Assembly: GCF_900096965.1 (NCBI RefSeq)
Contig: NZ_FMYM01000010.1
Coordinates: 1-64,000 of the forward strand
DNA from: Shouchella lonarensis
GTDB taxonomy: Bacteria > Bacillota > Bacilli > Bacillales > Bacillaceae_D
DNA length: 64,000 bases
Direction: 5' to 3'
The notes under the pieces are model-generated. The model worked only from the letters and a program-made list of their open reading frames with translations. It did no database searches and was not told where the DNA came from. A program made the translations under genes and the position numbers. Below are positions 46,518 through 60,660 of the stretch, in pieces (the first letter of the stretch is position 1; each line of letters opens with the position of its first letter).

Positions 46518-47897
46518 CTACATAAGCGTCAACTTCGCCACACACTCCACATGCGTCGTCTGCGGGAACATATCAACAGGTTGCACGACATCTACCTTGT
46601 ACCCACCTTCTTCTGACAACAATTTTATATCCCGCGCAAGCGTGCCCGGATTACACGATACATAGACGATCCGCTTCGGTTTCATCGCCACCATTGCTTG
46701 CAACAACGCCTCATCACACCCTTTTCGTGGTGGATCGACCACGATGACGTCTGGACGAATGCCTTGTGCATACCACCACGGCATCACTTTCTCTGCTTCG
46801 CCGACAACAAAGTCGACGTTCTCAATATGATTCATTTTCGCATTATACTTCGCATCGGTGATCGCTTCAGGAACGATTTCCACGCCGTACACATGCTTGG
46901 CTTGTTTCGCTAAGCATAGCGTCAATGTGCCAATTCCGCAATACGCATCAATGACTGTCTCTGTCCCAGTTAATTCGGCATACGCGAGCGCCTGCCGGTA
47001 AAGTCGCTCTGTTTGCGCGTGATTCACTTGGTAAAAGGAGCGCGCTGAAATGGCAAAGCGAATGCCAAGTAGCTCATCATACACGTGACTTTCTCCCCAC
47101 AAAATGTGCGTCTCTTCTCCAAAAATCACATTCGTGCGGGCAGCATTCATATTATGTACAATCGAAACAACTTCAGGAACATGCTCGCGGATTTCACGGA
47201 TGAGCGCCGCTTGATGAGGGAGCTTTTTATCTTTTGTTACGAGGACAACCATGACTTGTCCGGTAACCTTCCCAACACGGGTCACAATATGTCGTAAACA
47301 ACCACTGTGCTTGTCCTCATTGTATGGTGTGATCCCGTACTGTTTGGCGAGCCTTTTTACCACTTGCACCGCGTGGTCATTTGCTTCTTCTTGGATCGGG
47401 CACGTATCCATATCAACAATGGTATGACTTCTCTTCGCATAAAAACCAGCAACAAACTTTCCATGTTGACTGGCAACAGGAACTTGTGCTTTATTGCGAT
47501 AGTTCCACGGTTCATCCATCCCAATTGTCGTCTCCACGGGTACATCTGGCTGGTTTGCAATACGTGCAAGTACATCTTTGACTTGTTTTTGTTTGTAAGA
47601 ACGCTGTGCATGTTGAGCCAGATGCTGAATTTGGCAACCCCCACAGCGGTCAAAAATCGGGCATGGCGGCTTTACACGCGCTGAACTTTCCACATTTATC
47701 TCCAGTAAACGTGCAAATCCATAGCCTTTGTTTGCCTTCACCACTTTAATATCCACTGACTCCCCTGGTAGTGCGTTTGGAACAAAGAGCGCATAACCAT
47801 CCACTTTTGCAACCCCTGCACCATCATGGGTCAAATCTTCAATTGTCACCGTCAATGTTTCATTCTTCTGGACCGGGGGCTTGGCTTTTTTCATCAT
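46518..47897 (-). CDS. rlmCD: 23S rRNA (uracil-5-)-methyltransferase RlmCD
   Basis: 459 residues: N-terminal TRAM domain (about 12-70, LTVTIEDLTHDGAGVAKVDG), an iron-sulfur cluster site CPIFDRCGGCQIQH near 79-92 plus Cys in MDTCPIQ, and a C-terminal SAM methyltransferase domain with DAYCGIGTLTLCLA near 305-318, VVDPPRKGCD near 371-380 and the nucleophile motif YVSCNPGTLARD near 396-407. In Bacillus this single enzyme makes m5U747 and m5U1939. Position after gatCAB-dagK is the Bacillus yefA place. ATG 47897 or 47894 are both possible. Confidence 0.93.
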   Translation of the reverse strand: MMKKAKPPVQKNETLTVTIEDLTHDGAGVAKVDGYALFVPNALPGESVDIKVVKANKGYGFARLLEINVESSARVKPPCPIFDRCGGCQIQHLAQHAQRSYKQKQVKDVLARIANQPDVPVETTIGMDEPWNYRNKAQVPVASQHGKFVAGFYAKRSHTIVDMDTCPIQEEANDHAVQVVKRLAKQYGITPYNEDKHSGCLRHIVTRVGKVTGQVMVVLVTKDKKLPHQAALIREIREHVPEVVSIVHNMNAARTNVIFGEETHILWGESHVYDELLGIRFAISARSFYQVNHAQTERLYRQALAYAELTGTETVIDAYCGIGTLTLCLAKQAKHVYGVEIVPEAITDAKYNAKMNHIENVDFVVGEAEKVMPWWYAQGIRPDVIVVDPPRKGCDEALLQAMVAMKPKRIVYVSCNPGTLARDIKLLSEEGGYKVDVVQPVDMFPQTTHVECVAKLTLM

Positions 47898-47924
47898 TCA
47901 TCCCGCCTCATCTTCGAGTCATAC

Positions 47925-47952
47925 AAAAACACTGGCTTTTTCACACCAGTGT
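47925..47952 (-). terminator. Terminator after dagK
   Basis: ACACTGG (47929-47935) / CCAGTGT (47946-47952), followed on the minus strand by TTTTTG. Separates dagK from rlmCD. Confidence 0.82.
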
Positions 47953-47956
47953 CTAT

Positions 47957-48865
47957 TTATTTCCGCGTTCTTACTCTAGGCATCAACATTTGAAAATGAT
48001 GATGCAAATTTGTAAATTTAGCAGGCAACACACCACCGCGTTCACCATCTAAGTTGAGTTGCATTTCGGCACCTTGCAACACTTCAACCGTCACTTGCTT
48101 TGCCTGTATATGTAACAATTTAGGGTGCGAAAGATGATCCCCGCGCATCGCGAGTGATGCTACATGCAAAAATTCTGGAAATGTCGTTTTCTGCACAATG
48201 AGCAGGTCAAACAAACCATCTTGCAAAGATGCTCCTGGACATAGCTTTTCAAACCCACCAATAGAATTTGTATTTGCAATGAGCAATGTCATAATCTCAC
48301 CTTCAAATACATGGTTATCATACGTAATACGCACAGACGTTGGCTTAATTTGCGGGAGCTTCTCAATCCCTTTCAAGTAATAAGCAAGTTGCCCGACCAT
48401 CGTCTTCATTTTACTTGGTACTTCATAGGTCAGCTCAGTTAATGAACCTGCTGCGGCAATGTTAATAAAAAATTTATCATTAATCGCGCCAATATCAATG
48501 GGTTCATAATACCCTTCACATAGCACATCGCATGCTTTTTCAATGTCCTTAGCAATTGTCAATGCGCGTGCAAAGTCATTTGTCGTACCGGCGGGAATAA
48601 TCCCGAGCATCGGGCGTTCGGGTAACGTTGCTAGTCCATTCACGACCTCAAAAATCGTCCCATCTCCACCTGCCGCAATGACAACGTCAAATCCACGTTC
48701 TCCAGCTAGACGTGCTGCTTCCTTGGCACAGCCTTCTTTTGGTGTGGTTGCGTGCGCAGAAGCTTCATATCCTGCTCGTTCAAGTCGTTCTAAAATATAG
48801 GCAAGGTTTTTGCGTAGCTGCTCACGCCCCGCAGTTGGGTTATAGATGACTCTTGCTCGTTTCAT
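47957..48865 (-). CDS. dagK: Diacylglycerol kinase
   Basis: 302 residues, DgkB-type soluble lipid kinase. RVIYNPTAGRE near 4-14, the nucleotide motif AAGGDGTIFEVVNGL near 64-78, IIPAGTTNDFARAL near 89-102, and DGLFDLLIV near 216-224. Phosphorylates diacylglycerol left from lipoteichoic acid synthesis, returning it to phospholipid. Follows gatB in the conserved Bacillus order. Confidence 0.93.
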   Translation of the reverse strand: MKRARVIYNPTAGREQLRKNLAYILERLERAGYEASAHATTPKEGCAKEAARLAGERGFDVVIAAGGDGTIFEVVNGLATLPERPMLGIIPAGTTNDFARALTIAKDIEKACDVLCEGYYEPIDIGAINDKFFINIAAAGSLTELTYEVPSKMKTMVGQLAYYLKGIEKLPQIKPTSVRITYDNHVFEGEIMTLLIANTNSIGGFEKLCPGASLQDGLFDLLIVQKTTFPEFLHVASLAMRGDHLSHPKLLHIQAKQVTVEVLQGAEMQLNLDGERGGVLPAKFTNLHHHFQMLMPRVRTRK

Positions 48866-48896
48866 TGTTCATCCCTACTTTATTAAAGGTGCAGGA

Positions 48897-48926
48897 GGTT
48901 GAAACATCTTTTCCTCTGTTTCAACC
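48897..48926 (-). terminator. Hairpin between gatB and dagK
   Basis: GGTTGAAAC / GTTTCAACC, 9-bp perfect stem with flanking AAAGG/CCTTT pairing possible. T-run is poor on the minus strand (TCCTGCACCTTT), so it may only attenuate. Confidence 0.6.
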
Positions 48927-48950
48927 GTTGCCCGCTCCTTTAAAACATTT

Positions 48951-50381
48951 TTATCGCTTCGCTATTTCTTCAAGCAACAACTTATTGACCATTGGTGGGT
49001 TGGCTTTCCCTTTCGTTGCTTTCATCGTTTGACCGACAAGGTATTTCAGGGCGCGGTCTTTCCCACCACGGTAATCAATGATCGATTGCTCATTCTCATC
49101 TAAAATCTTTCCAATAATTTGTCGTAACTCGCCTTCATCAGAGATTTGCACAAGGCCTTTCTCTTTGACGATTTGTTCAGGATGGCCGCCATGTTCGAGG
49201 AGTTCTTTCATGACTTCCTTGGCAATTTTTGATGAGATTGTTCCTGCAGAAATGAGCTTAATCATCCTTGACAGCCCCACTGGTGTTAACGCAGTGTCAT
49301 CAAGCTCAATTTGCTTAGCGTTCATATAAGCAAGAATATCACTCATAAGCCAATTCGCTACAAGCTTCGCATCTGCACCATTGGCAACTGATCCCTCAAA
49401 GAAGTCCGACATCTCTTTTGTTAGTGTTAGTACGTGCGCATCGTACTGAGATAGTCCTAGTTCTGAGATATAACGTGCCTTTCTTTCATCCGGAAGTTCT
49501 GGGATCTCGGCGCGGACACGCTCTTTCCATGCATCGTCGATGTGAAGTGGTACCAAATCTGGCTCTGGAAAATAACGATAGTCATCCGATCCTTCTTTGA
49601 CACGCATTAAAATGGTTTGTTGCTTCGCTTCATCATAACGCCGTGTTTCTTGATGAATGACACCGCCTGCCCGAAGCACTTCCGCTTGGCGTCTCTCCTC
49701 ATATTCTAACCCTTTACGTACAAAGTTAAAAGAGTTCAAGTTCTTTAGTTCTGTTTTTGTCCCAAACGCTTCTTGTCCAACTGGACGGAGAGACAAGTTT
49801 GCGTCGCAACGAAGTGAACCTTCTTCCATTTTACAATCAGATACACTTGTATATTGGATAATCGCCTTTAGCTTCTCTAAATAGGCATACGCCTCAGCAG
49901 GAGTACGAATATCTGGTTCTGACACAATTTCGATAAGTGGTGTTCCTTGGCGATTGTAATCAACGAGCGAATAACCGTCGGCGCCGTGTGTCATCTTCCC
50001 CGCATCCTCTTCTAAATGCACCCGGGTCACGCCAATACGTTTTTTAACACCTTCAACTTCAATTTCAATCCACCCATGTTCACCAATCGGTTTGTCAAAT
50101 TGAGAAATTTGATATGCCTTTGGATTATCTGGATAGAAGTAGTTTTTACGGTCAAATTTTGTGTCCGTCGCAATTTGGCAATTGAGTGCCATTGCTGCTT
50201 TCATCGCATAGTCAACCGCTTTTTTGTTTAATACTGGTAATACCCCTGGATAGCCTAAATCAATTACACTTGTATTCGTGTTCGGTGCAGCCCCAAAATG
50301 GTTTGGGCTTGCCGAAAATATTTTTGATTCTGTTTTTAACTCCACATGCACTTCTAAGCCGATCACAGTTTCAAACTTCAT
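48951..50381 (-). CDS. gatB: Asp-tRNA(Asn)/Glu-tRNA(Gln) amidotransferase subunit B
   Basis: 476 residues. [20 protein letters not shown] start, the family signature [20 protein letters not shown] near 147-166, and the C-terminal helical YqeY-like tail ending [15 protein letters not shown]. Phosphorylates misacylated tRNA and passes it ammonia from GatA. GGAGGGA before ATG 50381. Third gene of gatCAB. Confidence 0.96.
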   Translation of the reverse strand: MKFETVIGLEVHVELKTESKIFSASPNHFGAAPNTNTSVIDLGYPGVLPVLNKKAVDYAMKAAMALNCQIATDTKFDRKNYFYPDNPKAYQISQFDKPIGEHGWIEIEVEGVKKRIGVTRVHLEEDAGKMTHGADGYSLVDYNRQGTPLIEIVSEPDIRTPAEAYAYLEKLKAIIQYTSVSDCKMEEGSLRCDANLSLRPVGQEAFGTKTELKNLNSFNFVRKGLEYEERRQAEVLRAGGVIHQETRRYDEAKQQTILMRVKEGSDDYRYFPEPDLVPLHIDDAWKERVRAEIPELPDERKARYISELGLSQYDAHVLTLTKEMSDFFEGSVANGADAKLVANWLMSDILAYMNAKQIELDDTALTPVGLSRMIKLISAGTISSKIAKEVMKELLEHGGHPEQIVKEKGLVQISDEGELRQIIGKILDENEQSIIDYRGGKDRALKYLVGQTMKATKGKANPPMVNKLLLEEIAKR

Positions 50382-50411
50382 GCCGATTCCCTCCTTACCG
50401 TTTCATCTGTT

Positions 50412-51863
50412 TTATAGCGCCGGCTTTTCTTTCGTAAACCCTGTCGCTTGTTCATACGCATCAGCGACGCGATAAATCGTTTCTTCGTCAAAATGTTTCC
50501 CGATGATTTGTAATCCAAGTGGTAACCCCGCTTGAAAACCACATGGTACAGAAATCGCCGGTACACCCGCTAAGTTCACCGGAATCGTCAGTAAGTCATT
50601 GGCATACATCGTAAGAGGATCATCTATTTTCTCGCCAATACGGAATGCCGGCGTCGGCGTTGTTGGGCCAATGATAACATCAAAACGAGAGAAAACTTCA
50701 TCGAAATCTTGCTTAATAAGTGCTCTCACTTGTTGGGCCTTTTTATAATAGGCATCGTAAAAACCGGTACTAAGTGCAAATGTCCCGAGCATTAAGCGCC
50801 GCTTCACTTCTTCGCCGAAACCTTCTGCCCGTGTTTTCAAATACATGTCAAGTAAATCCTCCGCATTTTCAGTGCGGTAACCGTAGCGTACACCATCGAA
50901 ACGAGCCAAGTTTGAAGACGCCTCTGAAGAAGCAATTAAATAATACGTCGCTAATGCATACTTTGAGTGCGGAAGTGATACTTCTTCTACAATCGCTCCA
51001 AGTCCTTCTAATACATGTAGAGCATCGCGTACCGACTGCTTGACGGCATCGTCGACGCCTTCACCCATATATTCTGCTGGTACCGCAATTCGTAAGCCGC
51101 GAACGTCTCCAGTTAATGCTTCACTAAAAGCCGGAACTGGCACATTCGCCGAGGTAGCGTCAGCTGTACAATGACCGGAAATCACCTCTAGTACATGGGC
51201 ATTATCAGCAACGGTTCTCGTTAATGGGCCAATTTGGTCTAGTGATGATGCAAATGCGATCAACCCAAACCGTGATACCCGTCCATATGTAGGCTTTAAA
51301 CCAACAACCCCACAATACGATGCAGGTTGGCGAATTGACCCCCCTGTATCAGATCCTAAACTACATAGCACTTCTCCAGCCGCAACCGCTGCCGCTGAAC
51401 CACCACTTGAACCACCTGGAACATACGCTGTGTTCCACGGGTTTTTCGTCACGCCAAATGCCGACGTTTCATTGGACGAACCCATCGCAAATTCATCCAT
51501 ATTTAACTTTCCAATCGTGATCGCTTGCGCATCGTCAAGTTTATGCATCACCGTCGCATCATAAATCGGCTCAAAACCATCAAGAATTTTACTTGCACAT
51601 GTTGTTTTTAAATCTTTCGTTACAATATTATCTTTAATACCAATCGGCAAACCGAAAAGCATGCTTTTATCAGTGGCAATCGCATCATCCAACTGTTTTG
51701 CCGCTGCACGCGCGCGCGCTTCGTCCAGTATTAAAAACGCTGACACTTTATCATCAACTTCTGCAATACGCCGGTAAGACGTATCGACTAAGTCTGTAAC
51801 GGAAATCTCTTTCGCAGTTAATTTTTGTTGCAATTCTCTCAATGAATGATCAAATAATGACAT
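50412..51863 (-). CDS. gatA: Asp-tRNA(Asn)/Glu-tRNA(Gln) amidotransferase subunit A
   Basis: 483 residues, amidase-signature family. Ser-cisSer-Lys triad visible: Lys in [11 protein letters not shown], cis-Ser and nucleophile in the Gly/Ser-rich [16 protein letters not shown] and [14 protein letters not shown]. Releases ammonia from glutamine. ATG 51863 has GGGGGG six bases upstream; the frame extends to 51938 without support. Confidence 0.96.
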   Translation of the reverse strand: MSLFDHSLRELQQKLTAKEISVTDLVDTSYRRIAEVDDKVSAFLILDEARARAAAKQLDDAIATDKSMLFGLPIGIKDNIVTKDLKTTCASKILDGFEPIYDATVMHKLDDAQAITIGKLNMDEFAMGSSNETSAFGVTKNPWNTAYVPGGSSGGSAAAVAAGEVLCSLGSDTGGSIRQPASYCGVVGLKPTYGRVSRFGLIAFASSLDQIGPLTRTVADNAHVLEVISGHCTADATSANVPVPAFSEALTGDVRGLRIAVPAEYMGEGVDDAVKQSVRDALHVLEGLGAIVEEVSLPHSKYALATYYLIASSEASSNLARFDGVRYGYRTENAEDLLDMYLKTRAEGFGEEVKRRLMLGTFALSTGFYDAYYKKAQQVRALIKQDFDEVFSRFDVIIGPTTPTPAFRIGEKIDDPLTMYANDLLTIPVNLAGVPAISVPCGFQAGLPLGLQIIGKHFDEETIYRVADAYEQATGFTKEKPAL

Positions 51864-51885
51864 GCTAAACCCCCCTCTCTCCTGT

Positions 51886-52176
51886 TTATGAAAATACAGA
51901 AGGCACCCGAATTTGTCCCGCCTCATGGTCAGGTGCATTCTTTAATACGTCTTCAACCGGTAATCCTTTTTCAGGTGTATCCTCGCGTAGCACATTACGT
52001 GATTCAAACGCATGTGTCATTGGTTTTACACCGTCCGTGTTGACTTCATTTAATTGTTCTGCAAATGTAATGATTTTCTCAAGCTGCCCTTGGAAACGTG
52101 TAACTTCCTCTTCGCTCATGGCTAAACGAGCCAAGTGTGCCACATGCTTCACTTGTTCTTTAGAAATTGTTGACAA
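51886..52176 (-). CDS. gatC: Asp-tRNA(Asn)/Glu-tRNA(Gln) amidotransferase subunit C
   Basis: 96 residues. [21 protein letters not shown] start, then [20 protein letters not shown] and the C-terminal RVPSVF. Stabilises GatA. TTG 52176 is chosen as start because AGGAG is eight bases before it; the GTG at 52185 overlaps that ribosome site. First gene of gatCAB. Confidence 0.93.
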   Translation of the reverse strand: MSTISKEQVKHVAHLARLAMSEEEVTRFQGQLEKIITFAEQLNEVNTDGVKPMTHAFESRNVLREDTPEKGLPVEDVLKNAPDHEAGQIRVPSVFS

Positions 52177-52277
52177 TCGTCCCACTCCTTACTTCAAAAC
52201 TGTTGACAATATGACTCATGATACCAATGCAGGTGCAAAAAGGCAACAAAATGCCGCAAATAATTACTTCCACATAC

Positions 52278-57711
<5,434 letters not shown>

Positions 57712-57726
57712 ATGACCACCACCTTA

Positions 57727-58422
57727 TCATGCCTTTTGCGCGCGCACAGCCTCGACCGTTTTTAGCGCTTCTTCCAATTGTTCATAAATGGCGTTACCGA
57801 CAACAACAACATCGGCATAAGCCGCAAACGCCGCTGCCTCCGCTGCCGTTTTAATCCCACCACCATAAATAAGCTTTGTCTCTGTCAACACTTCACGTAC
57901 TTGCTCCACGAGTGCCTTCGATCCAAGCACACCACTATACTCTAAGTAGAAAAACGGAAAGCGATACATTTTATCAGCAAGACGGGCATAGGCGAGCACA
58001 TCTTCTGTCGTAAGCGCCGTATTAGCTGTTGTTTTTTGCGCTACTTTTGCCTTATCATTTAACACACAATACCCTTCCACAAGCACTTCTTCCCAATCTA
58101 TCAACTCACCATACACTTTCACCGCTTCATGATGCTTTCCAACAAACCACTTCACATCGGTGCTGTTCATGACAGCGGGGATTAAATAATGATCAAACCC
58201 GGGGGTCACTGCTGAGAGCGTCGATACTTCCAGCGCACACGTAACTGGAAAACGGCGCACTCGCGCGAGCAACGATAGCGTACGATCAAGCGTCACACCG
58301 TCCGTGCCACCAACAATCACCGCATCTGTCCCTGACTCACATACCAATGCAAGCGCGTCATCATCTATTTCTTTGTTTGGATCTAATTTAAAAACATGAC
58401 GCCATTCATCATAATATTTCAT
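57727..58422 (-). CDS. pcrB: Heptaprenylglyceryl phosphate synthase
   Basis: 231 residues, TIM-barrel GGGP-synthase family. HVFKLDPNKEIDDDAL near 8-23, ESGTDAVIVGGTDGVT near 29-44, FFYLEYSGVLG near 154-164, and the phosphate site LIYGGGIKTAAEA near 185-197 with VVVGNAIYE. Makes heptaprenylglyceryl phosphate, an archaeal-type ether lipid precursor, in Bacillus. ATG 58422 has AGAGGA eight bases upstream. Sits 16 bp ahead of pcrA. Confidence 0.93.
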   Translation of the reverse strand: MKYYDEWRHVFKLDPNKEIDDDALALVCESGTDAVIVGGTDGVTLDRTLSLLARVRRFPVTCALEVSTLSAVTPGFDHYLIPAVMNSTDVKWFVGKHHEAVKVYGELIDWEEVLVEGYCVLNDKAKVAQKTTANTALTTEDVLAYARLADKMYRFPFFYLEYSGVLGSKALVEQVREVLTETKLIYGGGIKTAAEAAAFAAYADVVVVGNAIYEQLEEALKTVEAVRAQKA

Positions 58423-58460
58423 GTACAAAATCCTCTTTTCACTGCACCTTCAAACATGAC

Positions 58461-58492
58461 GGTACGCATGTTCGTTCTTGCCTGTCATTATA
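58461..58492 (-). promoter_or_regulatory. pcrB-pcrA-ligA promoter with LexA-like element
   Basis: On the minus strand an extended -10 TGG-TATAAT (58487-58495) with no good -35. Just downstream of the likely start is CGAACATGCGTACC (58461-58474), matching the Bacillus LexA/DinR box CGAACN4GTTCG at 8 of 10 positions. SOS control is possible but the mismatches weaken it. Confidence 0.4.
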
Positions 58493-58550
58493 CCAAACTT
58501 CGCGGGGAATGTCGTCTCATATCCTTTAGAAAATTCTTTTACAGAAAACT

Positions 58551-58664
58551 AAAAAAGACCTTTACCATATGCAGGCAAAGGTGAAAAGGGGATCTTATCT
58601 TAGAAGTCAGAGACAGCGATGAACAGCCCTTGCTTCAGAACTGTTATTGCACCAACCTCTGCAC
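58551..58664 (-). ncRNA. Candidate Fur-regulated small RNA
   Basis: Promoter TTGACA-17-TATCAT with a Fur box lies at 58671-58699, and an intrinsic terminator ACCTTTGCC ... GGTAAAGGT plus TTTTTT lies at 58551-58582. The transcript of about 114 nt has no start codon with a ribosome site. An AACAG/CTGTT hairpin is possible in the 5' part, and the C-rich stretch GATCCCCTTTTCACC before the terminator could pair with Shine-Dalgarno sequences, as in FsrA of Bacillus subtilis. Homology to FsrA is not claimed; the analogy is in control and C-rich design. Confidence 0.7.
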
Positions 58665-58670
58665 CTCTAA

Positions 58671-58699
58671 ATGATAACGAATATCATTATCAGTGTCAA
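58671..58699 (-). promoter_or_regulatory. Fur-controlled promoter of the candidate sRNA
   Basis: Minus strand TTGACA (58694-58699), 17-base spacer, TATCAT (58671-58676). The spacer holds TGATAATGATATTCG and continues GTTATCA: a Fur palindrome spanning 58672-58692. Same architecture as the heme-operon promoter at 23448. Confidence 0.88.
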
Positions 58700-58712
58700 C
58701 AATTTTTTAACG

Positions 58713-58847
58713 TCACATGCATACATGCCATAATAACATGCCTAAAAAAATGATCCCACCCCACATCGGTATACTCAGCAAAAGCGCCCAACCTGCACCA
58801 ACGAAAATATGCTCCGATACACCATCGCAACGAGCCTCTTCTTTCAT
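58713..58847 (-). CDS. Small single-span membrane protein
   Basis: 44 residues, ATG 58847, TGA at 58713. Ribosome site GGAGGGGG upstream. An N-terminal acidic head (MKEEARCDGVSEH) and one hydrophobic helix (WALLLSIPMWGGIIFLGMLL) with two Cys. Not recognised. It ends 13 bp before the -35 of the Fur-controlled sRNA on the same strand and has no terminator of its own, so readthrough into the sRNA is possible. Confidence 0.65.
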   Translation of the reverse strand: MKEEARCDGVSEHIFVGAGWALLLSIPMWGGIIFLGMLLWHVCM

Positions 58848-59033
58848 GCACGCGCCCCCTCCGTTCAGCCTTCACTTTCAGTATATGCCCAAAAAGTAGA
58901 GACAATATGAAAAACACGTAAAGTTTTCTTCGTGCGTCATCAAAAATCTCTTGCAAAAGACAAAACAGTATTGACGATTTGTATCTCCCCCATGTTAAAA
59001 TAAATGTAATTCATTTTTACTAAGGAGCAGTTT

Positions 59034-59306
59034 ATGAAGTCGCCATTAAAGATCACTTACTTGTTTTTGTTTTTAGCCGGTTTCGTCATCAACCTTATCG
59101 GCATCACTTCTACCCAATTATATACGACCTTGATTGGATTTTTCCTCGTCTCGCTTCTTAATATTATATTGATTGCGTTATTCATTTTGCACATATTAAA
59201 AAATGATGATACGCAAACCCGTAAAACCTTGATCATTTATTTAATTGGTCTACTGCTGATGTCTGCTGTAACTTTCTTTAGATATTTAAGCTTACAAGTC
59301 CATTGA
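59034..59306 (+). CDS. Small three-helix membrane protein
   Basis: 90 residues, almost all hydrophobic: helices near 8-30, 34-55 and 66-84, with one charged loop KNDDTQTRKT. AAGGAG before ATG 59034. Not recognised. Followed after 16 bp by the HMG-CoA lyase gene, so they may be co-transcribed. A TTGACG (58972) and TAAAAT pair upstream is too far apart to be a clear promoter. Confidence 0.7.
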   Translation: MKSPLKITYLFLFLAGFVINLIGITSTQLYTTLIGFFLVSLLNIILIALFILHILKNDDTQTRKTLIIYLIGLLLMSAVTFFRYLSLQVH

Positions 59307-59322
59307 GAAAGAAGGAATGATG

Positions 59323-60222
59323 ATGGTCATCTGTGAAGTTGGGGTTCGGGACGGGCTTCAAAACGAACCCGTCTTACTGACAACTGAACAAAAAGTTACA
59401 CTGCTTGATCAACTGGCTGCAACAGGCATAAAAAAACTGGAAGCGGTTTCATTTGTGCATCCTAAACTAGTTCCTGCAATGAAAGATGCAGAAGAAGTGC
59501 TCGCCAATTGGAACACACCTGCACACGTCATTGTCGCTGGACTTGCATTAAATCCAACCGGCATTTTACGAGCGCTCAAAACATCGATTGACCATTTACA
59601 CGTTTCTATTGCTGTCAGCGACGCATTCAATCAAAAAAATGCGAAACGTTCCGTAAAAGAAGGACTTTCCCAACTACTGCCCGCAACAAAAGAAGCAAGC
59701 GCACACCTCCCAGTAACCGCCATTCTCGCCACGTCTTTTGGTTGTCCATTTAGCGGAGCAGTAAGTCAAAAAGATGTCCTTCACATGACTGAATCATTTT
59801 TAACCGCCGGCGTCTCTCACATCGTACTCGGTGATACAACAGGGATGGCACACCCTTATCAAGTAAAAGAAATGATCCACGCCTTTGATCGCACTTTTGG
59901 ACAAGACGTTACCCTCGGCCTTCATTTTCACAACACGCGCGGTTTAGGTCTTGCCAATGCCCTTGCTGGCTACGAAGCCGGGGTGAGGTATTTTGATGCT
60001 TCCATTGGTGGACTTGGGGGCTGCCCGTACGCGCCGAATGCTGTCGGTAATGTGTGTACAGAAGACCTCGTTCATTTATTCGAGCAAAGCAACATCAACA
60101 CCGGCATAGATTTACAATCTCTCATCCCTATTGCAAAGCAAGTGGAAACTTGGATGGGAAAGAAACTACCTGGTATGGTGATGCACGTGCCAAAAAATAG
60201 CTGTACGCAAACAGAGGCGTGA
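59323..60222 (+). CDS. mvaB: Hydroxymethylglutaryl-CoA lyase family protein
   Basis: About 299 residues, DRE-TIM metallolyase. EVGVRDGLQNEP at the start, EAVSFVHPKLVPAM near 42-55, metal-binding HFHNTRGLG near 203-211 and the HMG-CoA lyase signature GGLGGCPYAPNAVGN near 230-244 with the reactive Cys. Splits HMG-CoA to acetoacetate and acetyl-CoA in leucine breakdown; other acyl-CoA substrates are possible. Three adjacent ATGs (59317, 59320, 59323) make the start uncertain; 59323 has the best spacing from GAAGGA. The usual leucine-catabolism partners are not nearby. Confidence 0.88.
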   Translation: MVICEVGVRDGLQNEPVLLTTEQKVTLLDQLAATGIKKLEAVSFVHPKLVPAMKDAEEVLANWNTPAHVIVAGLALNPTGILRALKTSIDHLHVSIAVSDAFNQKNAKRSVKEGLSQLLPATKEASAHLPVTAILATSFGCPFSGAVSQKDVLHMTESFLTAGVSHIVLGDTTGMAHPYQVKEMIHAFDRTFGQDVTLGLHFHNTRGLGLANALAGYEAGVRYFDASIGGLGGCPYAPNAVGNVCTEDLVHLFEQSNINTGIDLQSLIPIAKQVETWMGKKLPGMVMHVPKNSCTQTEA

Positions 60223-60284
60223 AAATGTATATCATTCGTTGCAAACACTTGAAAATCTAGTCATAGCAAGTGTATAATGATCAT

Positions 60285-60425
60285 ATAATGCATATAATAA
60301 AAAAGACCAGCCGATGTCATACATCGACTGGCGCGTTGAATCACCATTTGGCGCTAGCGTCAATAAAGTGAACAGTAAGCCCTCTCCAGAGCTAGGCACT
60401 CGTTACGAGGGCTTATTTTTCTTTG
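60285..60425 (+). ncRNA. Antitoxin antisense RNA of type I module 3
   Basis: Promoter TTGAAA (60249-60254), 18-base spacer, TATAAT (60273-60278); two further TATAAT copies follow at 60284 and 60293. The RNA of about 140 nt ends at TAAGCCCTC (60376-60384) / GAGGGCTTA (60407-60415) plus TTTTTCTTT and covers the toxin 3' end. Same layout as modules 1 and 2 but largely different sequence. Confidence 0.8.
60299..60331 (-). terminator. Terminator of toxin mRNA 3
   Basis: Minus strand CCAGTCGATG / CATCGGCTGG with one mismatch, then TCTTTTTT. Confidence 0.8.
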
Positions 60426-60505
60426 TCTTTTGCATGTGACAGGACGTGAACCGTGTACATCGCGAACAAAATCATAAGCGATAACGTTTCAAATACCGTC
60501 AGCAT
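60413..60505 (-). CDS. Holin-like small membrane toxin, type I module 3
   Basis: 30 residues: MLTVFETLSLMILFAMYTV then HVLSHAKDKEK. Fits the TVFETL-helix-basic-tail pattern of Hol-Tox/BsrG peptides, with a shorter helix. Excellent ribosome site AAAGGAGGTG. Extended -10 promoter TGT-TATACT at 60569-60577 (minus). The stop codon lies inside the antisense terminator stem. Confidence 0.82.
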   Translation of the reverse strand: MLTVFETLSLMILFAMYTVHVLSHAKDKEK

Positions 60506-60601
60506 ACGCCTCACCTCCTTTCGCAGGAGATGACGCCAGCCCTCATTATGGTCTATTCAACTCATTTTAGTATAACACACAGTGTACAACATTTCGCAAG
60601 T

Positions 60602-60650
60602 GAAAACGACAAATAGCATCTCCCTCAAGGTGCGGCTATTTGTCGTTTTC
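60602..60650. terminator. Bidirectional terminator after adeC
   Basis: Perfect 16-bp inverted repeat GAAAACGACAAATAGC (60602-60617) / GCTATTTGTCGTTTTC (60635-60650). Confidence 0.9.
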
Positions 60651-60660
60651 GGTCGTACGA

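Noticed and set aside
58600-58690. Coding peptide in the Fur-controlled transcript (frame ending LFIAVSDF)
   Set aside because: The frame has no start codon with ribosome site after the predicted transcription start; kept as non-coding RNA.
58696-58956. 86-codon minus-strand frame over the small membrane gene
   Set aside because: It overlaps the 44-residue frame that has the strong ribosome site and the sensible membrane helix.
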